This document shows positions 8,204 to 17,720 of a stretch of 64,000 bases of DNA, one piece after another. The DNA is from Antrihabitans stalagmiti (lineage in GTDB: Bacteria; Actinomycetota; Actinomycetes; Mycobacteriales; Mycobacteriaceae): positions 186,001-250,000 of the forward strand of contig NZ_JAEMNV010000003.1 in assembly GCF_016482825.1 (NCBI RefSeq). The letters are read 5' to 3'. The translations under genes were made by a program, and so were the position numbers. How positions within the stretch are numbered: position 1 is the first letter of the stretch; each line of letters opens with the position of its first letter. The notes beneath the pieces were generated by a model. It saw only the letters and a program-made list of their open reading frames with translations, was not told the DNA's origin and did not search any database.

Positions 8204-8866
8204 TCAGGCAGGCGTCCCGATGACCGCTTTGATATGAGCCTCGCCCGCGCTGTCGGCGACGAACAACAGCTCGTCGCCGGGCTCCAAGACGTCGTCCGGC
8301 GTTGGAAGAATGATCTCGGTGCCGCGGAGCACGGTGACCAACGCGGTGTTCTCGGGTAGTACCAGTGCCCGCACCTGCAGCCCCACGATCGGACTGTCGA
8401 CGGGCAAGGTCAGTTTGGCGAGATTTGCCTTGGCCTTGCCGAGTCCGCGCAACGTGATGAGGTGCCCGACGTCGATGGCACCCTCCACTCCGGCGACCAT
8501 CGCGATCGGCGTCGAGACCGCTACGTCGACGCCCCACGCCTCGGTGAACAGCCATTGATTGGCGGCCTCGTTGACTCGGGCTACGACCCTGTTCACCCCG
8601 AACTCGGTCTTCGCGAGCAGAGCCGCTGCGAGGTTCACCTTGTCGTCACCGGTTGCAGCGATCATCACATCGCACAATTCCATCCCGCACTCTTCGAGCG
8701 ACGCGAGCTCGCATGCATCGGCTAGCAGCCAGTCGGCAGCTGGAACGGTGTGTGGCTCGTAGCGGCGAGGTGCGATCTCGATGAGCAGGACCTTGTGGCC
8801 CGCGTCGAGCAGTTCCTGCGCGACGGACCGACCGACCGCGCCGGCCCCTGCAATCCCGATGCGCAT
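8204..8866 (-). CDS. TrkA-type RCK protein (potassium transport regulator)
   Basis: A 220-residue cytosolic protein with an N-terminal Rossmann domain (MRIGIAGAGAVGRSVAQEL) and a C-terminal TrkA_C-like domain from about 135. Two ATG codons are adjacent; I chose the second, at 8866, because GAGGAGG then lies six bases upstream. RCK proteins gate potassium channels or transporters in response to nucleotides. It is divergent from an NhaP2-type antiporter gene whose product carries its own TrkA_C-like tail, so the two probably act together in potassium or proton balance (inference). Confidence 0.82.
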   Translation of the reverse strand: MRIGIAGAGAVGRSVAQELLDAGHKVLLIEIAPRRYEPHTVPAADWLLADACELASLEECGMELCDVMIAATGDDKVNLAAALLAKTEFGVNRVVARVNEAANQWLFTEAWGVDVAVSTPIAMVAGVEGAIDVGHLITLRGLGKAKANLAKLTLPVDSPIVGLQVRALVLPENTALVTVLRGTEIILPTPDDVLEPGDELLFVADSAGEAHIKAVIGTPA

Positions 8867-9017
8867 CATCGGCCTCCTCGCCGCACCGTCGACAGTGCAC
8901 ACACTCATCATGGCCCATCCACTGCAGTCGGCTTGCTCGGCTGCGTGGGCACCGGTGGCGTTTGTACTGATTTACTTGGCGGAGCCACATCTCTTCGATG
9001 GCTCGAACGGGGTCGAA

Positions 9018-10514
9018 ATGACGTTGCAGCAGCTCTACCTGGCGTTGCTCGCCGGTGGATTGGTGCTGCTCGCAAGCATTGCCGCAACCAGGGTTGCGAG
9101 TCGGGTCGGATTGCCGAGTCTGCTGCTTTTCCTTGCGGTCGGCGTCGCGCTCGGCGAAGACGGGTTGGGACTGAACTTCGACGACGTGCAGCTCGCGAGG
9201 GACCTCGGCACCATCGCGTTGGCCATCATTCTCGTAGAGGGCGGCCTCACGACGAGGTTCTCCGACATCCGGAATGTGCTTGCGCCAGCAGGGGTTCTGG
9301 CGACCGTCGGGGTCGGGGTCAGCACACTCGTCGCCGCTACCGGCGCGCACTTCCTGCTCGGAATCAACTGGCAGCTCGCCTTGCTTCTCGGCGCGATCGT
9401 TTCGTCGACCGACGCTGCTGCGGTGTTCTCGGTGCTTCGCGTGTTGCCGCTGCCACGGCGGGTCGCAGGACTGCTCGAAGCAGAATCGGGCTTCAACGAC
9501 GCACCTGCCGTCATCCTCGTTCTGGTTTTCAGCGCAACGCCACTGGCCTTCTCGCCGTCGCATGCTGCCGCCGAAGTGGTCTACGAGTTGGTCGTCGGCG
9601 CCGGAATCGGGTTGGTCGGCGGGTTCATCGGTGCAACGGCCTTGCGCCGCATCGCGTTACCAGCGTCCGGTCTCTACCCACTCGCCACGTTTGCACTCGG
9701 CATGGTGTCGTTCGCCGCCGCGGGCAGTGCGCACGCCAGCGGGTTCCTCGCCGCCTATCTCGCGGCCGTGGTGCTCGCTAACTCCGGATTGCCACACCGT
9801 GCGGCGAACCGGTCGTTTGCCGAAGGCCTCGGTTGGCTCGCCCAGATCGGATTGTTCGTCCTACTCGGCCTCCTGGTTACACCGAGCGAGCTGATCGACG
9901 AGCTCGTGCCTGCGGTCGTCGTCGGAGTCATCCTGCTGCTCGTCGGCCGACCGCTGTCCGTTGTGATCTCGCTGGCCGGATTCCGGGTGCCGTGGCAGGA
10001 GCAGGTCTTTCTGTCCTGGGCAGGGCTGCGTGGTGCGGTCCCCATCGTCCTCGCGACGTACCCGATCGTGGAAGGCGTCCCCGACGCACGCCGCCTGCTC
10101 AACATCGTGTTCATCCTCGTCGTGGTCTTCACCCTGATCCAAGGCCCGAGCCTGCGGCCCGTCGCGCACCGGATGGGGCTGATTCGCCGAGACTCCACTC
10201 GCGAGATCCAGGTCGAATCAGCGCCTCTGGATGTGTTGGAAGCCGAACTGTTGACGATGACGGTGCTGCCCAAGTCACGCCTGCACGATGTCTCGGTTCT
10301 CGAACTGCGGCTGCCCGACCCGAGCGTCATCACCCTGATCATTCGCGAGGGTCACACGTTCGTCCCACAGCCGGACACTCGGATCGAGGTCGGTGACGAG
10401 CTGCTGATCGTCACCACCACCAAGACTCGGGAAGTGGCGGAACGTCGACTCCGCGCGGTGAGCCGACGTGGCAAATTGGCGCACTGGTTCGACGAATACG
10501 GGGAAAGAGACTGA
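9018..10514 (+). CDS. NhaP2/CvrA-type potassium-proton antiporter
   Basis: A 498-residue membrane protein with about 12-13 hydrophobic segments in the first 390 residues. Family landmarks of CPA1 antiporters are visible: SSTDAAAVFS, ESGFNDAPAVI and WAGLRGAVPIVLA. Residues after about 410 form a soluble TrkA_C-like domain (LPDPSVITLIIREG, then VGDELLIV). I place the start at the ATG at 9018, which gives the usual family length; an ATG at 8910 would add 36 residues and a further hydrophobic stretch. It exports potassium or sodium in exchange for protons. A hairpin at 10519-10541 follows the stop. Confidence 0.85.
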   Translation: MTLQQLYLALLAGGLVLLASIAATRVASRVGLPSLLLFLAVGVALGEDGLGLNFDDVQLARDLGTIALAIILVEGGLTTRFSDIRNVLAPAGVLATVGVGVSTLVAATGAHFLLGINWQLALLLGAIVSSTDAAAVFSVLRVLPLPRRVAGLLEAESGFNDAPAVILVLVFSATPLAFSPSHAAAEVVYELVVGAGIGLVGGFIGATALRRIALPASGLYPLATFALGMVSFAAAGSAHASGFLAAYLAAVVLANSGLPHRAANRSFAEGLGWLAQIGLFVLLGLLVTPSELIDELVPAVVVGVILLLVGRPLSVVISLAGFRVPWQEQVFLSWAGLRGAVPIVLATYPIVEGVPDARRLLNIVFILVVVFTLIQGPSLRPVAHRMGLIRRDSTREIQVESAPLDVLEAELLTMTVLPKSRLHDVSVLELRLPDPSVITLIIREGHTFVPQPDTRIEVGDELLIVTTTKTREVAERRLRAVSRRGKLAHWFDEYGERD

Positions 10515-10518
10515 GGCC

Positions 10519-10541
10519 GCGTCTCGCATTCTTCGAGACGC
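10519..10541 (+). terminator. Hairpin after the antiporter gene
   Basis: Perfect 8-bp inverted repeat (GCGTCTCG and CGAGACGC, 7-nt loop) starting 4 bp after the antiporter stop. No T-run follows, as is common in high-GC actinobacteria. A weaker inverted repeat (CCAGGG/CCCTGG) lies at 10576-10594. Confidence 0.45.
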
Positions 10542-10628
10542 ACCCTCGAACCGGGCCCTCTCGGATACGCTCGATCCAGGGGTTCCCACCCTGGTCGGGG
10601 CCGAGGACTTGGAGCACGAATCGGTGAT

Positions 10629-12416
10629 GTGAACGGAATCGGTGGCTGGCTGCGCCTACGCGGCACCCGCGCCCCCGGCGTCGTAAGCCCAGCGGTCATG
10701 GCACGCACAACAGGTGCGTTCTTCACCTTCGGCGGCGTGTTCGGCTTGGCTCAGACAGCTGTCATGCCCGTCGACATGCGAGGCAGTCGACTTGTCTGCG
10801 CCCTGCTCGCCGCCGCGTGTCTCGTGATGGGAATCGTGATCCTGGCGCTCGGCGATCGCATCCCCGTCAGGCAGCAGCAATGGTTGCTCTTCTCGCCGAC
10901 GCCGTTTGTCGCCGCTGGGGTCTGGGAGTCGACGAGCAACATAGCGGCGATCGGTGTCGCGGGCTTCTTCGTGACCGTCACCTGCACCGGGGCGTTCTTT
11001 CTGTCCTGGCCGGCAGCGTCGGCAAATACCGTGGTCGGTGTCGTATGTTGTATGACCACGTTGGGGCTTCGGCCCGGATTGCATTGGTGGGCAGGTCTGG
11101 TGACCTCCGGCGTGGTCATCGCCGTCTTTTTCGTTGTCGGCGTGCTGATGCGTGTGGCGTCGGAAGCCGACGTCGATCCACTGACCGGACTATTGAACAG
11201 GCGCGGGTTCGCCCGACAGTTGGAACTCGAAATCGCCCGCGCGACGAAGAGTCGAACCGCTCTCGCTCTGATACTCGTCGATCTCGATCGGTTCAAGGAC
11301 ATCAACGACGAAAGTGGTCATGCCGCCGGCGACGTCGCCCTGCAGGAAGTGGCCGATACGTGGCGAAAGATGTTGGGCACCAACGCAATACTTGCCCGAA
11401 TCGGAGGCGACGAATTCACGTTGCTGCTTCCCGGATGCTGCGAACGCGATGCGGTACGCGTCGCCGAAAGCATGCGTAACGCGATATCGGTGGGATGTTC
11501 GGCCGGCATCACAGCCTGGCAGCTCGGTGAGTCCGCATCGTTTATGGTCAGCCGAGCAGACGTCGGCCTGTATCGCGCGAAGGAGGCCGGACGCAATCGA
11601 TCCGTCGTCGAGACGTCACACCAACCCTTGCTTGCAGCAGAATTGGTCGAAGCCATCGAAAACGACAGACTGAACGTCGCCTTCCAGCCGATCGTCGCCG
11701 TCGACGCCGGTGCTTCCGTCATAGGTTTCGAAGCCTTGCTGCGTTGGTGCTCCGCGACCCAAAAAGGCGTAACCCCAGCGGAAATCATTCGAGTTGCCGA
11801 AGAATACGAACTTATCTCGAGCCTGGGTCGGCAGGTACTCGCAACTGCCTGCAGGCAGGCTGTGGTGTTGCAGCGCATGTACACCGATCGTGCATTGATG
11901 TTGAGCGTCAACGTATCCGGCCTCGAACTGATTCGCGCCGACTATGTGCGAAGCGTGAACGAGGTGCTGCAGGAAACCGGATGGCCGAGTGCACAATTGG
12001 TGCTGGAGGTAACCGAGAGCGTCCTCGATCTCGATGCCAGAACTACCTACGCGAACTTGACGGAGCTACGCGCGCAGGGCGTCCGAATCGCAATAGACGA
12101 TTTCGGCACAGGCTATTCGTCGCTGAGCAGACTCGCGTCGCTGCCGACCGACATACTCAAGTTGGATGCCTCGTTTGTCGCTGCAGTCCAAGCAGATTCG
12201 CCGCCGCCGCCGCCGCTGCTGAGCGTGATCGCGAAGCTGAGCGAGAAGCTCGGCCTGCCGGTCATCATCGAAGGTGTCGAGAACGCCGAGCAGGCAGCCG
12301 TCCTGGAGCCGCTGGGATTCACTCTGGCACAAGGCTTCTACTACGGACGTCCGCAGGAAATGGACATCCTCGTCGCGAGCGCGGATGCTGCTCGGCACGC
12401 GGACACTCGTCGGTGA
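10629..12416 (+). CDS. Membrane GGDEF-EAL protein (cyclic-di-GMP turnover)
   Basis: A 595-residue protein with about five to six transmembrane segments in residues 20-175, a GGDEF domain (DPLTGLLNRRGF at about 183, RIGGDEF at about 257) and an EAL domain (GFEALLRW, EVTES, IDDFGTGYSSL, EGVE). Both catalytic signatures look intact, so it could make and degrade cyclic di-GMP. The EAL lysine motif reads KLDASFV, slightly off the usual KIDxxFV. A run of five prolines near residue 525 sits in a loop of the EAL domain. The GTG start has no good ribosome site; an ATG 23 codons in is an alternative. The sensory part is only membrane helices, so the signal is unknown. Confidence 0.87.
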   Translation: MNGIGGWLRLRGTRAPGVVSPAVMARTTGAFFTFGGVFGLAQTAVMPVDMRGSRLVCALLAAACLVMGIVILALGDRIPVRQQQWLLFSPTPFVAAGVWESTSNIAAIGVAGFFVTVTCTGAFFLSWPAASANTVVGVVCCMTTLGLRPGLHWWAGLVTSGVVIAVFFVVGVLMRVASEADVDPLTGLLNRRGFARQLELEIARATKSRTALALILVDLDRFKDINDESGHAAGDVALQEVADTWRKMLGTNAILARIGGDEFTLLLPGCCERDAVRVAESMRNAISVGCSAGITAWQLGESASFMVSRADVGLYRAKEAGRNRSVVETSHQPLLAAELVEAIENDRLNVAFQPIVAVDAGASVIGFEALLRWCSATQKGVTPAEIIRVAEEYELISSLGRQVLATACRQAVVLQRMYTDRALMLSVNVSGLELIRADYVRSVNEVLQETGWPSAQLVLEVTESVLDLDARTTYANLTELRAQGVRIAIDDFGTGYSSLSRLASLPTDILKLDASFVAAVQADSPPPPPLLSVIAKLSEKLGLPVIIEGVENAEQAAVLEPLGFTLAQGFYYGRPQEMDILVASADAARHADTRR

Positions 12417-12430
12417 ATCAGCGCTCCGGC

Positions 12431-12847
12431 TTACGCTTTGGGGGAGAAGAGTTCGAGAGCGATGTTGTCCGGATCGCGGAACTCCAGAATGTATCCCGCA
12501 CCGATATCCTTGACGCCGTCATGCTCGATTCCCTTGTCGTCGAGCAACTTCGCGGCATCGTCGAGTGCGGCCTTGTCCGCGACGGCGAAGCTGAGGTGGT
12601 CGAGCCCGGTACGGTCCTCGTCGAACCCGTCCTTGGACACCGGACGTAATCCGAGCAACGAATCACCCAGCTTGTAGATCACGCCGCCGAACAGGAAAGA
12701 CAGCTGCTCGCGAGTGGCGTCGTCCGCATCGGCCGGTAGCTCGAACGCGACCGGCAGCGCGAAGATGTCGTCGTAGAACGCTCGGGACTTTTCGATATCC
12801 GTCACGGTCAGTCGGACGTGGGCAAATGCATTCGTTGCAATAGGCAT
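12431..12847 (-). CDS. VOC/glyoxalase-fold protein
   Basis: A 138-residue single-module vicinal oxygen chelate protein. It has the typical two beta-alpha-beta units (FAHVRLTVTDIEKSRAFYDDIF at the start, LDHLSFAVAD in the middle) and ends IALELFSP. Likely metal ligands are H10, E42 or H84 and E134, though the set is not certain by eye. Such proteins include glyoxalases, dioxygenases and antibiotic-binding proteins. It converges with the GGDEF-EAL gene (14 bp between stops) and lies downstream of the BVMO operon on the same strand, separated by a repeat element. Function cannot be narrowed. Confidence 0.75.
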   Translation of the reverse strand: MPIATNAFAHVRLTVTDIEKSRAFYDDIFALPVAFELPADADDATREQLSFLFGGVIYKLGDSLLGLRPVSKDGFDEDRTGLDHLSFAVADKAALDDAAKLLDDKGIEHDGVKDIGAGYILEFRDPDNIALELFSPKA

Positions 12848-12882
12848 ATTTCCGACCGTACGCCTCGGGGCGCTCCGCCCCT

Positions 12883-12938
12883 CGTGAGCACTTTCGGAGG
12901 TCGGGCCCGCCGAAAGGACGCACGAGCGGCGCAGCCGC
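12883..12938. repeat. Dispersed repeat family 2, copy A
   Basis: This element begins CGTGAGCACTTTCGGAG, contains an inverted repeat CTTTCGG/CCGAAAG, and ends GCACGAGCGGCGCAGCCGC immediately after the BVMO stop. A second copy with the same ends lies at 34075-34131. A separate GC-rich inverted repeat (GGGGCG/CGCCCC) precedes it at about 12867-12881. Both may also terminate transcription of the minus-strand BVMO operon. Confidence 0.5.
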
Positions 12939-14444
12939 CTACCCGAAGCTGTAATCCGACATCTTGAATCGCCTGCTACGAATTGCCGATTCGATGGTTG
13001 TAGTCGGGCGCAGGGGTACGTCGCCGTTCTTGTCGAAGTAGTAGCTGTTCGCGTTGGCGCAGCTGTCTTGCCAGAAGATTTGGTTGCCTCGCCGTCGGAG
13101 CATCTCTGCGAAGAAGCGATCGTTCGCGGCCTGAGTCACTTCGACATAGGCCGCGCGCTCCTTTCTGGCGTGCTCGAGAACCCGGATGATGTGTGCAGTC
13201 TGGGCTTCGATGAGCGCGAAGTAGGAGGAGCCGTTGTAGCCGTAGGGCCCGAAGATGGTGAAGTAGTTGGGAAATCCGGGTACGGAGATGCCTTCGTAGG
13301 CTTGGAGCCGATGCTCGTTCCACCAGTCGGTGAGGTCGAGTCCGTCGACGCCACGCAAGGTGTAGGTCGGCATGTTGTCCGGATCCATCACCTTGAAGCC
13401 TGTCGCAAGGATCAGGACATCGATTTCCCTTGCGCCGCCTTCGGCGCTATGGACCGCGTCGGCGCTGATGTGTGTGATCGGACTCGTTTCGAGTACTACA
13501 TTGTCGCGGTTGAACGTGGACAGGTAGCTGTTGTGGAAGCTCGGCCGCTTGCAGCCGAGACCGTAACGCGGAGTGAGCTTTTCGCGGGTCTCCGGATCGG
13601 TGACCTGCGATCTGACGTAGGCACGTGCGGCCTTCTCGGCGGCGGGACGAAAATGCAGGATCCCTTCGTAGTGTGCGGCGACGGGGAACGTGATTTCGAC
13701 GAATGCCTGACTCGCGAGTCGGGCAACGGTCTGGCTGCCAGGAATGCGGCCAAGTGCCCACTGCATCGGCCGCGACAGTGCGATGTCCGGTTTGGGCATG
13801 CACCAGATCGGCGTCCGCTGATACACGGTCAGCTGATCGACCTCGGGCGCGATCGCGGGAATGATCTGGACTGCGGACGCGCCGGTGCCGATAACGGCGA
13901 CCCGCTTGCCGCGAAGATCCAGGGAGTGGTCCCAGCGCGCCGTATGCATCGTGTGGCCGGCGAAATCGTCGACGCCTCGGATGTCCGGTGTGTTGGGGCG
14001 CGTCAGCACGCCGGAGGCGTTGACGAGGTGGCGTGCAGTCAGTTCGTCGCCGGTCGAGGTGACCAACCGCCAGAGACCGCCGCGGCCGTCCCAGTCGGCG
14101 GTCACAACCGTCGTCTCGAATCTGAAGAACTGTGCCAAACCGTACTTGGCGACGCACTGCTCCGCGTACTGCTTGAGTTCTCTACCCGGTGCGTACGAGC
14201 GTGACCAGTCCTTGCGCTTCTCGAACGAGAACTGGTAGCTGAAGGACGGGATATCAACCGCCACACCGGGGTAGGTGTTCCAATGCCACGTACCGCCGGG
14301 CGCGTCCGCGTCGTCGATGATCAGGAAGTCCTCGAAACCGGCTTGGCGTAGCTTGATTGCGAAGCCGATACCGGAGAAGCCTCCGCCGATGATCACGACC
14401 TCGTGATGGGCAGACCTGTCTGTGTTCGGCGAAGCGGCCGTCAT
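12939..14444 (-). CDS. Baeyer-Villiger-type flavin monooxygenase (second of three)
   Basis: A 501-residue monooxygenase, last gene of a four-gene operon. The start ATG at 14444 overlaps the stop of the hydrolase gene and has AGGGGA upstream; a longer reading of 63 extra residues lies inside that gene and is rejected. Motifs: GGGFSGIG at 20-27, GGTWHWNTYPG at 50-60, the complete Baeyer-Villiger fingerprint FAGHTMHTARWD at 161-172 with H167, and GTGASA near 187. With a P450, an SDR and a hydrolase in the same operon, the likely reaction is insertion of oxygen next to a ketone to give an ester for the hydrolase. The substrate itself is unknown. Confidence 0.87.
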   Translation of the reverse strand: MTAASPNTDRSAHHEVVIIGGGFSGIGFAIKLRQAGFEDFLIIDDADAPGGTWHWNTYPGVAVDIPSFSYQFSFEKRKDWSRSYAPGRELKQYAEQCVAKYGLAQFFRFETTVVTADWDGRGGLWRLVTSTGDELTARHLVNASGVLTRPNTPDIRGVDDFAGHTMHTARWDHSLDLRGKRVAVIGTGASAVQIIPAIAPEVDQLTVYQRTPIWCMPKPDIALSRPMQWALGRIPGSQTVARLASQAFVEITFPVAAHYEGILHFRPAAEKAARAYVRSQVTDPETREKLTPRYGLGCKRPSFHNSYLSTFNRDNVVLETSPITHISADAVHSAEGGAREIDVLILATGFKVMDPDNMPTYTLRGVDGLDLTDWWNEHRLQAYEGISVPGFPNYFTIFGPYGYNGSSYFALIEAQTAHIIRVLEHARKERAAYVEVTQAANDRFFAEMLRRRGNQIFWQDSCANANSYYFDKNGDVPLRPTTTIESAIRSRRFKMSDYSFG

Positions 14445-15361
14445 GGCGTTGTCCCCTTGTTGTCGGTTGCTTGGGTCGAGTCGGTGGTAGGGCCCGTGCA
14501 CTTCCTGATCAGATCGGCGACGACGTTCGGGTTGTCGTACTGAGGGCAGTGACCCGAGCCGGCGATCGATCGGAGGCGGACGTCGGGATGTAGTTGTTGC
14601 AGCCGTGCCCCAGCCCGGGGGGAGCAAATCCAATCCTTGTCACCCCAGGCCAGCGTCACCGGCATCTGGAACTCGGCGTCGTCGAGAGCATGTGGATCGG
14701 CGAGTTCTGCAAGCGTCTGACCACCGAGTACCAGTTGTCTTCGCAGATCTCCCGGTCCCCAATGCGAGGCGTACCGAGACTTTGCTCTGGCGGACAAGTG
14801 ACCTGACGCGACAGCGCGAGCGAAGAGGTTGCCCATGATGGCAGGACCGGCGACCGTACCGTGCACCAGCGCCGGCGACGGTAGCGTAAGAACACGATCC
14901 ACGAGGGGACGCGTTCGAGTCAACGCCGTCATCCACCACGGGACGATGAGTCCCGCGGGACCGATGGCGAGCACCGACACGATCGGTAGATCGGTTCTTC
15001 GAGCCGCACGCAGCGCCGCCAAGCCCCCGATCGAGTTGCCGACGAGGACTACTCCCTGCCCTGTGTCGTATTCGCGGGCAGCAGCCTCGACGAATTCGTC
15101 CAAGGCCGCGAGGACCGAACTCGACCTCGGGCGACCGGCACGGCCGAAGTGCGGCAGGTCGACTGCAACCCCATGGTGGCCTGACTTCGCCAACTCACCC
15201 AGCACGTCTCGCCAACCGTCGGCGGAATCGGAAAAACCATGCAGGAGCAGCACAGTCGGACCCGATCCCGGACCTTCCAGGACGCGGGTCTGCACACCGC
15301 CAACCGAAGCTACTTTTGCTGTGAGGGTGTCTTTCCTCTTGTGCGGGCTGGTAATGGTCAT
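14441..15361 (-). CDS. Alpha/beta hydrolase, probable esterase
   Basis: A 306-residue alpha/beta hydrolase. The oxyanion region LLLHGFSDSADGW is at about 38-50, the nucleophile serine sits in GNSIGG (about 118-123), the acid in GDKDWICS and the histidine in GSGHCPQ, so the triad is complete. ATGA overlaps join it to the SDR gene upstream and the BVMO gene downstream. In this context it would cleave the ester made by the monooxygenase (inference). No signal peptide is present, so it should be cytoplasmic. Confidence 0.87.
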   Translation of the reverse strand: MTITSPHKRKDTLTAKVASVGGVQTRVLEGPGSGPTVLLLHGFSDSADGWRDVLGELAKSGHHGVAVDLPHFGRAGRPRSSSVLAALDEFVEAAAREYDTGQGVVLVGNSIGGLAALRAARRTDLPIVSVLAIGPAGLIVPWWMTALTRTRPLVDRVLTLPSPALVHGTVAGPAIMGNLFARAVASGHLSARAKSRYASHWGPGDLRRQLVLGGQTLAELADPHALDDAEFQMPVTLAWGDKDWICSPRAGARLQQLHPDVRLRSIAGSGHCPQYDNPNVVADLIRKCTGPTTDSTQATDNKGTTP

Positions 15362-16155
15362 GCCCGAGCCACCAACGAGTTGAGCTGGGGGAGCAATCGC
15401 ATGGCGTGGTATCCGAGCTGTGTTTCGATTCCCACCGACACCAGCTCACGGTTGTACCGAACGGCCTGGGTGACTGCTTTCGCGACCGACTCGGGCCGGT
15501 GGCTGACGCGAAATGCTTTGGCCAGTAGCTCTTTTTCCTGCACCGCGCTCCCACGCAGTCGGGTGTTCTGCAGTATCGGTGTGTTGATCACGCCCGGACA
15601 GACGACGGATACCCCGACGTCGAGGTTGGCCCAGTCGGCTCGAAGACAGCGCGACAACATGACCACCGCCGCCTTGGACGCGCAGTACCCGGCGAGGCGT
15701 CGGTTGGGCAGGTAGGCGGCGCCGGACGCGATATTCACGATGTGCCCGCGGCGACGGTCCGTCATGTCGCGTCCGAATGTCCGGCACCCGTGGACGACGC
15801 CGTCGATGTTGATCGACCTCAGCCACACCCAGTCGTCGACCGTGGTGTCGAGGAAGGGGCCACCAACCCCGACGCCCGCATTGTTGACAAGGATGTCCAC
15901 TTTGCCGACGTCGACCGAAATATGTTGGGACAGTTCGGTTACTGCATCGGAACTGGCAACATCACACTGGTAGGAGGTCGCTTCCGCGCCACGTTGTCTG
16001 CAGGCCTCCGCGGTGGCTTTCGCCGTCGACTCGTCGACATCGGTCGCAACGACGACCGCACCGAGTCCGGCGTATCGATCGGCGATGGCAGCACCTATTC
16101 CACTGCCTGCGCCGGTGACGACGACCACCGCGCCCCGCGGGTCGATCCGGTTCAT
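15358..16155 (-). CDS. Short-chain dehydrogenase/reductase of the P450 operon
   Basis: A 265-residue classical SDR. TGAGSGIG is at about 15-22, an aspartate follows the second strand (TDVDES), NNAGVG at about 92, NIASG carries the catalytic serine and YCASK the YxxxK pair. It overlaps the P450 gene upstream and the hydrolase gene downstream by four bases each. The expected role is oxidation of an alcohol made by the P450 to a ketone that the Baeyer-Villiger enzyme can use. This role follows from operon order and enzyme classes, not from a substrate signature. Confidence 0.87.
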   Translation of the reverse strand: MNRIDPRGAVVVVTGAGSGIGAAIADRYAGLGAVVVATDVDESTAKATAEACRQRGAEATSYQCDVASSDAVTELSQHISVDVGKVDILVNNAGVGVGGPFLDTTVDDWVWLRSINIDGVVHGCRTFGRDMTDRRRGHIVNIASGAAYLPNRRLAGYCASKAAVVMLSRCLRADWANLDVGVSVVCPGVINTPILQNTRLRGSAVQEKELLAKAFRVSHRPESVAKAVTQAVRYNRELVSVGIETQLGYHAMRLLPQLNSLVARA

Positions 16156-17627
16156 GATGTGATCCCGCGTCGACGCACGATCATCTTCAACCCGTGCCGC
16201 GGTCGGAGCGTCAGCGTCGCCTCCGGGTCGACCGGATGGCCTGGCACAAGGTCGAAAACATAACGCTGGCTGAGTATTGCGATGATCAGTACCGATTCCA
16301 TCGTCGCAAAGCTTTGGCCGATGCAGACCCGCTTGCCCCCACCGAAAGGTAGGTAGGCCGAGCGTGGACGGTCCTTACCCGCGCCCGGCAGGAACCGTGA
16401 CGGATCGAACTCCTCGGGGTTCGGCCACCAGCGCGCGTCGTGGTGCACGAGGTGCGCGGGAATGATGACGGTGGTGCCCTTCTTGATGTGATGGGTGCCG
16501 ATGACGTCGTCGCGAACGGCGACCCGAGGTATGACCCAAGCAGGGGAGAAGTACCGCATCGCCTCCAGAAAAACTGCGGTTGTCCAGGGCAGGCTCGGTA
16601 GATCGTCGGCAGTGGGTGTGCGGCCCTGCAGTACAGAGTCGACTTCGTCGAGCATCGTGTTTCGTGCGTCGGGATGTAGGGCGAGGAGGTACCACATCCA
16701 CGAGAGGGCGTTCGCCGTCGTTTCGTGGCCGGCAAGCATCAGGGTGATCGCTTCGTCCCGAACCCTTTTCATCGGCAGCCCACCGTGATCGTCGGTGGCG
16801 CCGAGGAGATGGTTGAGCAGGTCCGGAGTATCGATCGGGTGTGCTCGCCGTTCGTTGATGACCGTCCACACCGAACCGTCGATTAGCTTGACGATCTTCT
16901 GGACGTCGCGGAAAGGTGGTGGGAGCGGCAGTGGAGTGTAGGCAAGACGAGATGTAGTGCGCCACACCACTTTCGGTGGCGCTGCGATCATAAATACGCG
17001 CAGTAGTCTCTCCCCGAAGCGGAGTCCTCCCGTGACCATCGGACCCATTCCCTTTGCGATCGGGCCGAACTGCTGACTGAACAAAGCATTTCCGACGACG
17101 TTGAGAGTGAGTTCGACCATCTCGCGCACCATGTCGATTTCGACGCGACCGGACTTCTCGTCGAGTTCGTCGGACAGCGCATCGATCGGCTCGATCATCA
17201 GGTCGACGAGTCCGTTGAGATGACGCTTCGAGAACATCGGCGACAGCATTGTTCGGTAGCGCTGCCACGACTCTTCCTCATCCGTGAACAGGCTCACCCC
17301 GAGCAACGCTCGCAGTAACTCGTACTCGTAGGACTTGTGATAGTTCAGACGACCCGAGTGCAGGACGTGGTCGACGTACTCGGGGTGGGTGAGGGTCACG
17401 TACCTCCGCGTTCCGGTCCGGAATCGGGAGATGTCGTGGTCTTTGATCTTGTCCAGCCAACCGCGTCGATAGCTCAGCCCGACCACTGCCGAGTCTTTCG
17501 TCATGCCTAGTCGGCCGAGGCGGTTTGCGGGCCGCATGGAGGGTCGTGTTGCCGGATTTGTCGACGGTGCGGGAGACCCGCGACGACCTCGCGGAGAATC
17601 CTGATCGACCTTCGAAGTGATGGTCAT
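16152..17627 (-). CDS. Cytochrome P450, first gene of the four-gene operon
   Basis: A 491-residue P450. The I-helix AGHETT, the ExxR motif (EAMR) and the haem loop FGGGKRVCIG with Cys435 are all present. The start is the ATG at 17627, seven bases after GAGGAG; an upstream reading to 18137 would run through the divergent TetR gene and is rejected. The N-terminal 40 residues are proline- and arginine-rich, without a membrane anchor. No ferredoxin gene is in the operon, so redox partners must come from elsewhere. It probably hydroxylates the substrate that then passes to the SDR, BVMO and hydrolase. Confidence 0.9.
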   Translation of the reverse strand: MTITSKVDQDSPRGRRGSPAPSTNPATRPSMRPANRLGRLGMTKDSAVVGLSYRRGWLDKIKDHDISRFRTGTRRYVTLTHPEYVDHVLHSGRLNYHKSYEYELLRALLGVSLFTDEEESWQRYRTMLSPMFSKRHLNGLVDLMIEPIDALSDELDEKSGRVEIDMVREMVELTLNVVGNALFSQQFGPIAKGMGPMVTGGLRFGERLLRVFMIAAPPKVVWRTTSRLAYTPLPLPPPFRDVQKIVKLIDGSVWTVINERRAHPIDTPDLLNHLLGATDDHGGLPMKRVRDEAITLMLAGHETTANALSWMWYLLALHPDARNTMLDEVDSVLQGRTPTADDLPSLPWTTAVFLEAMRYFSPAWVIPRVAVRDDVIGTHHIKKGTTVIIPAHLVHHDARWWPNPEEFDPSRFLPGAGKDRPRSAYLPFGGGKRVCIGQSFATMESVLIIAILSQRYVFDLVPGHPVDPEATLTLRPRHGLKMIVRRRGITS

Positions 17628-17720
17628 GTGATGCTCCTCTACTGAGTGATGGCAGCCGCCGTAACTGTAGGCGTATGCCGTCAGTTTGTGTCCAGGCTGC
17701 GATGTTGTCAAGATGTAGGA

